This document shows positions 63,586-64,000 of a DNA stretch of 64,000 nucleotides, one piece after another. A program made the translations under genes and the position numbers. The notes under the pieces were generated by a model, which saw only the letters and a program-made list of their open reading frames with translations, did not search any database and was not told where the DNA came from. Position 1 is the first letter of the stretch; every line of letters starts with the position of its first letter. Source of the stretch: Hirsutella rhossiliensis (Eukaryota > Ascomycota > Sordariomycetes > Hypocreales > Ophiocordycipitaceae); assembly GCF_020360975.1 (NCBI RefSeq), contig NW_025408667.1, positions 11,780,001 to 11,844,000 of the forward strand. Direction: 5' to 3'.

Positions 63586-64000
63586 GGGAACAGTCGCGAG
63601 CGCTATCGCAGGAAATCCTCGAGCCACAGCCGCTCGAGCCGCCATCGCACGATGCCCCTTTCGGCTACTCATATCTTCGCATCAAAATCAAGGCAGCTCC
63701 CACAGGACCAGAGACCGAGGTCTGTGCGGATTCCGGATGTGGCAACCCCCTGATTGACAGAAAGCTTCTCAAGAGCTTCGAGCACACCATTGAGAAGAAG
63801 CCTCCAACTCCAATTGCAGGCATCAGCGGCAGTGTCCGCTGCACAGACTGGGCCACGTTCTCCTTCTATGCAGAAGGAAAGAGGGCTGACGGTAGCAGCG
63901 CCGGCATAGCTAAATTCACCAGTTCCGCTTGGGTGACTACCGTGGAACCAGGAGCCTTGCTAGGCAATGCCTTCCTCAAGCCGTATGTTGGAAACATCCA
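63586..64000 (+). CDS. Ty3/gypsy retropepsin-like protease, partial
   Basis: The frame runs through QYLWEQSRALSQEILEPQPL to the aspartic protease motif VCADSGCGNPLIDRKLL (about 63720-63770), where Asp of DSG is the catalytic residue of the dimeric enzyme, then PIAGISGSVRC and GALLGNAFLKPY near the window end. DSGCGNxLID is a known variant of DTG in fungal gypsy-type elements. RT and integrase should follow outside. Confidence 0.75.

Larger units (their letters stand above)
61117..64000 (+). mobile_element. Ty3/gypsy-like element, 5' part
   Basis: Gag, zinc-finger region and protease in order, continuing past the window. The upstream 61117-61403 stretch contains a duplicated cacgagcttaccc motif and should be leader or LTR end, but no LTR boundary or primer site could be fixed; the pogo copy B may have removed it. 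Frameshifts indicate a defective copy. Confidence 0.75.

Noticed and set aside
1..64000. Starship giant element or captain tyrosine recombinase (DUF3435)
   Set aside because: No such gene or element edge was seen; the nested ordinary transposons explain the structure.

Overview
The window looks like nuclear DNA of a filamentous ascomycete (Pezizomycotina, probably Sordariomycetes). Supporting signs are short 50-85 bp GT-AG introns, a MYST acetyltransferase with strong resemblance to fungal Esa1, a fungal-type bZIP factor, a DHA2-type MFS transporter and a typical fungal mix of transposons (Fot1/pogo, MULE, Helitron, Tad-like LINE, Ty1/copia, Ty3/gypsy, piggyBac). There is no bacterial gene organisation. 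Family names come from motifs read by eye; no database search was possible.

Layout. 1-8.5 kb: a hypothetical ORF, a Fot1-like element (1797-3922), a bZIP gene with one frameshift (5140-5989) and a kinase-like (FTA2-like) pseudogene (7564-8541). 8.6-11.2 kb: a minus-strand LINE relic carrying a solo LTR, a 111-bp LINE tail and, beside it, a MULE deletion derivative. 11.4-13.0 kb: ESA1-like gene with two apparent 1-nt deletions. 13.0-21.8 kb: a solo LTR, a long Rep-helicase Helitron, a piggyBac relic and an inverted, internally deleted Helitron copy. 21.9-31.6 kb: pogo-like elements, a palindromic repeat, MULE and helicase fragments, a MITE-like element and small host-gene fragments (one UVE1-like). 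31.7-35.5 kb: an intron-bearing MULE relic fused to a helicase fragment that is split by a solo LTR. 35.9-37.5 kb: the only clearly intact host-type gene, a secreted glycoside-hydrolase-like protein.

37.8-41.4 kb is an MFS transporter gene disrupted by a small LTR element, whose own 5' LTR is split by a LINE; both insertions have exact target duplications. 42.6-54.6 kb holds two copia elements separated by a pogo element; the second copia landed on the terminal dinucleotide of the next pogo element. 54.6-61.1 kb contains two near-identical 2.4-kb pogo elements in inverted orientation around a LINE 3' end. 61.1-64 kb is the 5' part of a Ty3/gypsy element running off the window.

Taken together this is a transposon-dense accessory or subtelomere-like compartment with many nested insertions whose order can be read from target-site duplications. 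Host genes here are mostly broken. The contrast between the intact secreted hydrolase and its ruined surroundings is the main gene-level point of interest. No CRISPR, rRNA, confident tRNA, or Starship captain (DUF3435 recombinase) was seen.
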